From Candidatus Nesterenkonia stercoripullorum (GTDB taxonomy: Bacteria > Actinomycetota > Actinomycetes > Actinomycetales > Micrococcaceae): DNA of 5,115 nt. Both the position numbers and the translations under genes were made by a program. Shown one piece after another: positions 4,888 through 5,115 of this stretch (positions within the stretch are counted from its first letter, which is position 1; each line of letters starts with the position of its first letter). The stretch covers positions 1 through 5,115 of the forward strand of contig DXGD01000024.1 of the NCBI GenBank assembly GCA_019114115.1, given 5' to 3'. The notes under the pieces are model-generated. The model did no database searches. It worked only from the letters and a program-made list of their open reading frames with translations, and was not told the origin of the DNA.

Positions 4888-5115
4888 CTATCCGTTCTGC
4901 GGTGGCAGTGCGGCGACGATCGGGTGATCCTTGCGGATCATGCCCAGCTTCATTGCCCCGCCGGGCGAGCCGATCTCGTCGAAGAACTCGATGTTGGCTT
5001 GGTAGTAGTCGGACCACTGGTCGGGCAGGTCGTCCTCGTAGTAGATCGCCTCGACGGGGCAGACCGGCTCGCAGGCTCCGCAGTCGACGCACTCGTCGGG
5101 GTGGATGTAGAGCAT
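4888..5115 (-). CDS. FdxC-like bacterial ferredoxin, C-terminal part (start lies beyond the right edge)
   Basis: Seventy-five residues are visible, ending at a TAG. They contain the [19 protein letters not shown] segment, a CxxCxxCxxxCP set that holds a [4Fe-4S] cluster. The tail with LPDQW, NIEFF, GSPGGA and LPPQ is typical of the roughly 105-residue seven-iron ferredoxins of actinobacteria (mycobacterial FdxC type). In that family the MLYIHPDEC motif is internal and is preceded by about 30 residues carrying the cysteines of the first ([3Fe-4S]) cluster, so the methionine at 5115 is almost certainly not the start and the gene continues outside the window. It is a soluble cytoplasmic electron carrier. 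Its position ahead of an arsenite-type transporter suggests it may serve a redox step of the same resistance module, but a housekeeping role is equally possible. Confidence 0.9.
   Translation of the reverse strand: MLYIHPDECVDCGACEPVCPVEAIYYEDDLPDQWSDYYQANIEFFDEIGSPGGAMKLGMIRKDHPIVAALPPQNG

Noticed and set aside
3827..5092. A long minus-strand open frame of 421 codons over the transporter and ferredoxin
   Set aside because: It is an arginine- and glycine-rich shadow of the transporter in another frame, crosses the ferredoxin gene and the intergenic hairpin, and shows no domain pattern.
5113..5115. The ATG at the right edge as the true ferredoxin start
   Set aside because: In this ferredoxin family the MLYIHPDEC segment is internal; about 30 residues with the first cluster's cysteines should precede it outside the window.
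1..5115. CRISPR array, rRNA or tRNA genes
   Set aside because: No regularly spaced repeats and no RNA-gene signatures were seen on either strand.

Overview
The window looks like chromosomal or island DNA from a high-GC Gram-positive (Actinomycetota). The supporting signs are high GC, a CmtR-type ArsR regulator with the mycobacterial cysteine positions, a mycobacterial-FdxC-like ferredoxin, GTG start use, and a promoter placed for a leaderless transcript. The exact genus cannot be read from the sequence. Every gene I can support lies on the minus strand, so transcription runs from the right edge to the left edge.

Right part (about 3787-5115), in transcription order: the C-terminal part of a 7Fe/4Fe ferredoxin whose start lies outside the window, an 84-bp gap with a perfect 9-bp hairpin, then a ten-helix BASS/ACR3-family transporter that is probably an arsenite exporter. 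Together they look like part of an arsenic or oxyanion resistance module.

Middle part (717-3656): a tight three-gene cassette whose reading frames overlap. It encodes a complete tyrosine recombinase (373 aa), a small XRE/HTH_26-like DNA-binding protein (116 aa), and a 497-aa protein that joins an N-terminal array of six CxxC pairs to a tyrosine-recombinase-like fold lacking most of the catalytic residues, including the tyrosine. This is the most unusual part of the window. It reads as a mobile-element core in which one recombinase probably does the chemistry and two DNA-binding partners help. I found no terminal inverted repeats, direct repeats or tRNA attachment site that would fix its ends.

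Left part (1-716): a second metal module. A CmtR-like Cd/Pb-sensing repressor starts from a promoter whose repeats overlap its own start codon. It is translationally coupled to a CadD-family cadmium transporter that runs off the left edge. The recombinase cassette therefore sits between two metal-resistance modules, as expected of a metal-resistance genomic island.
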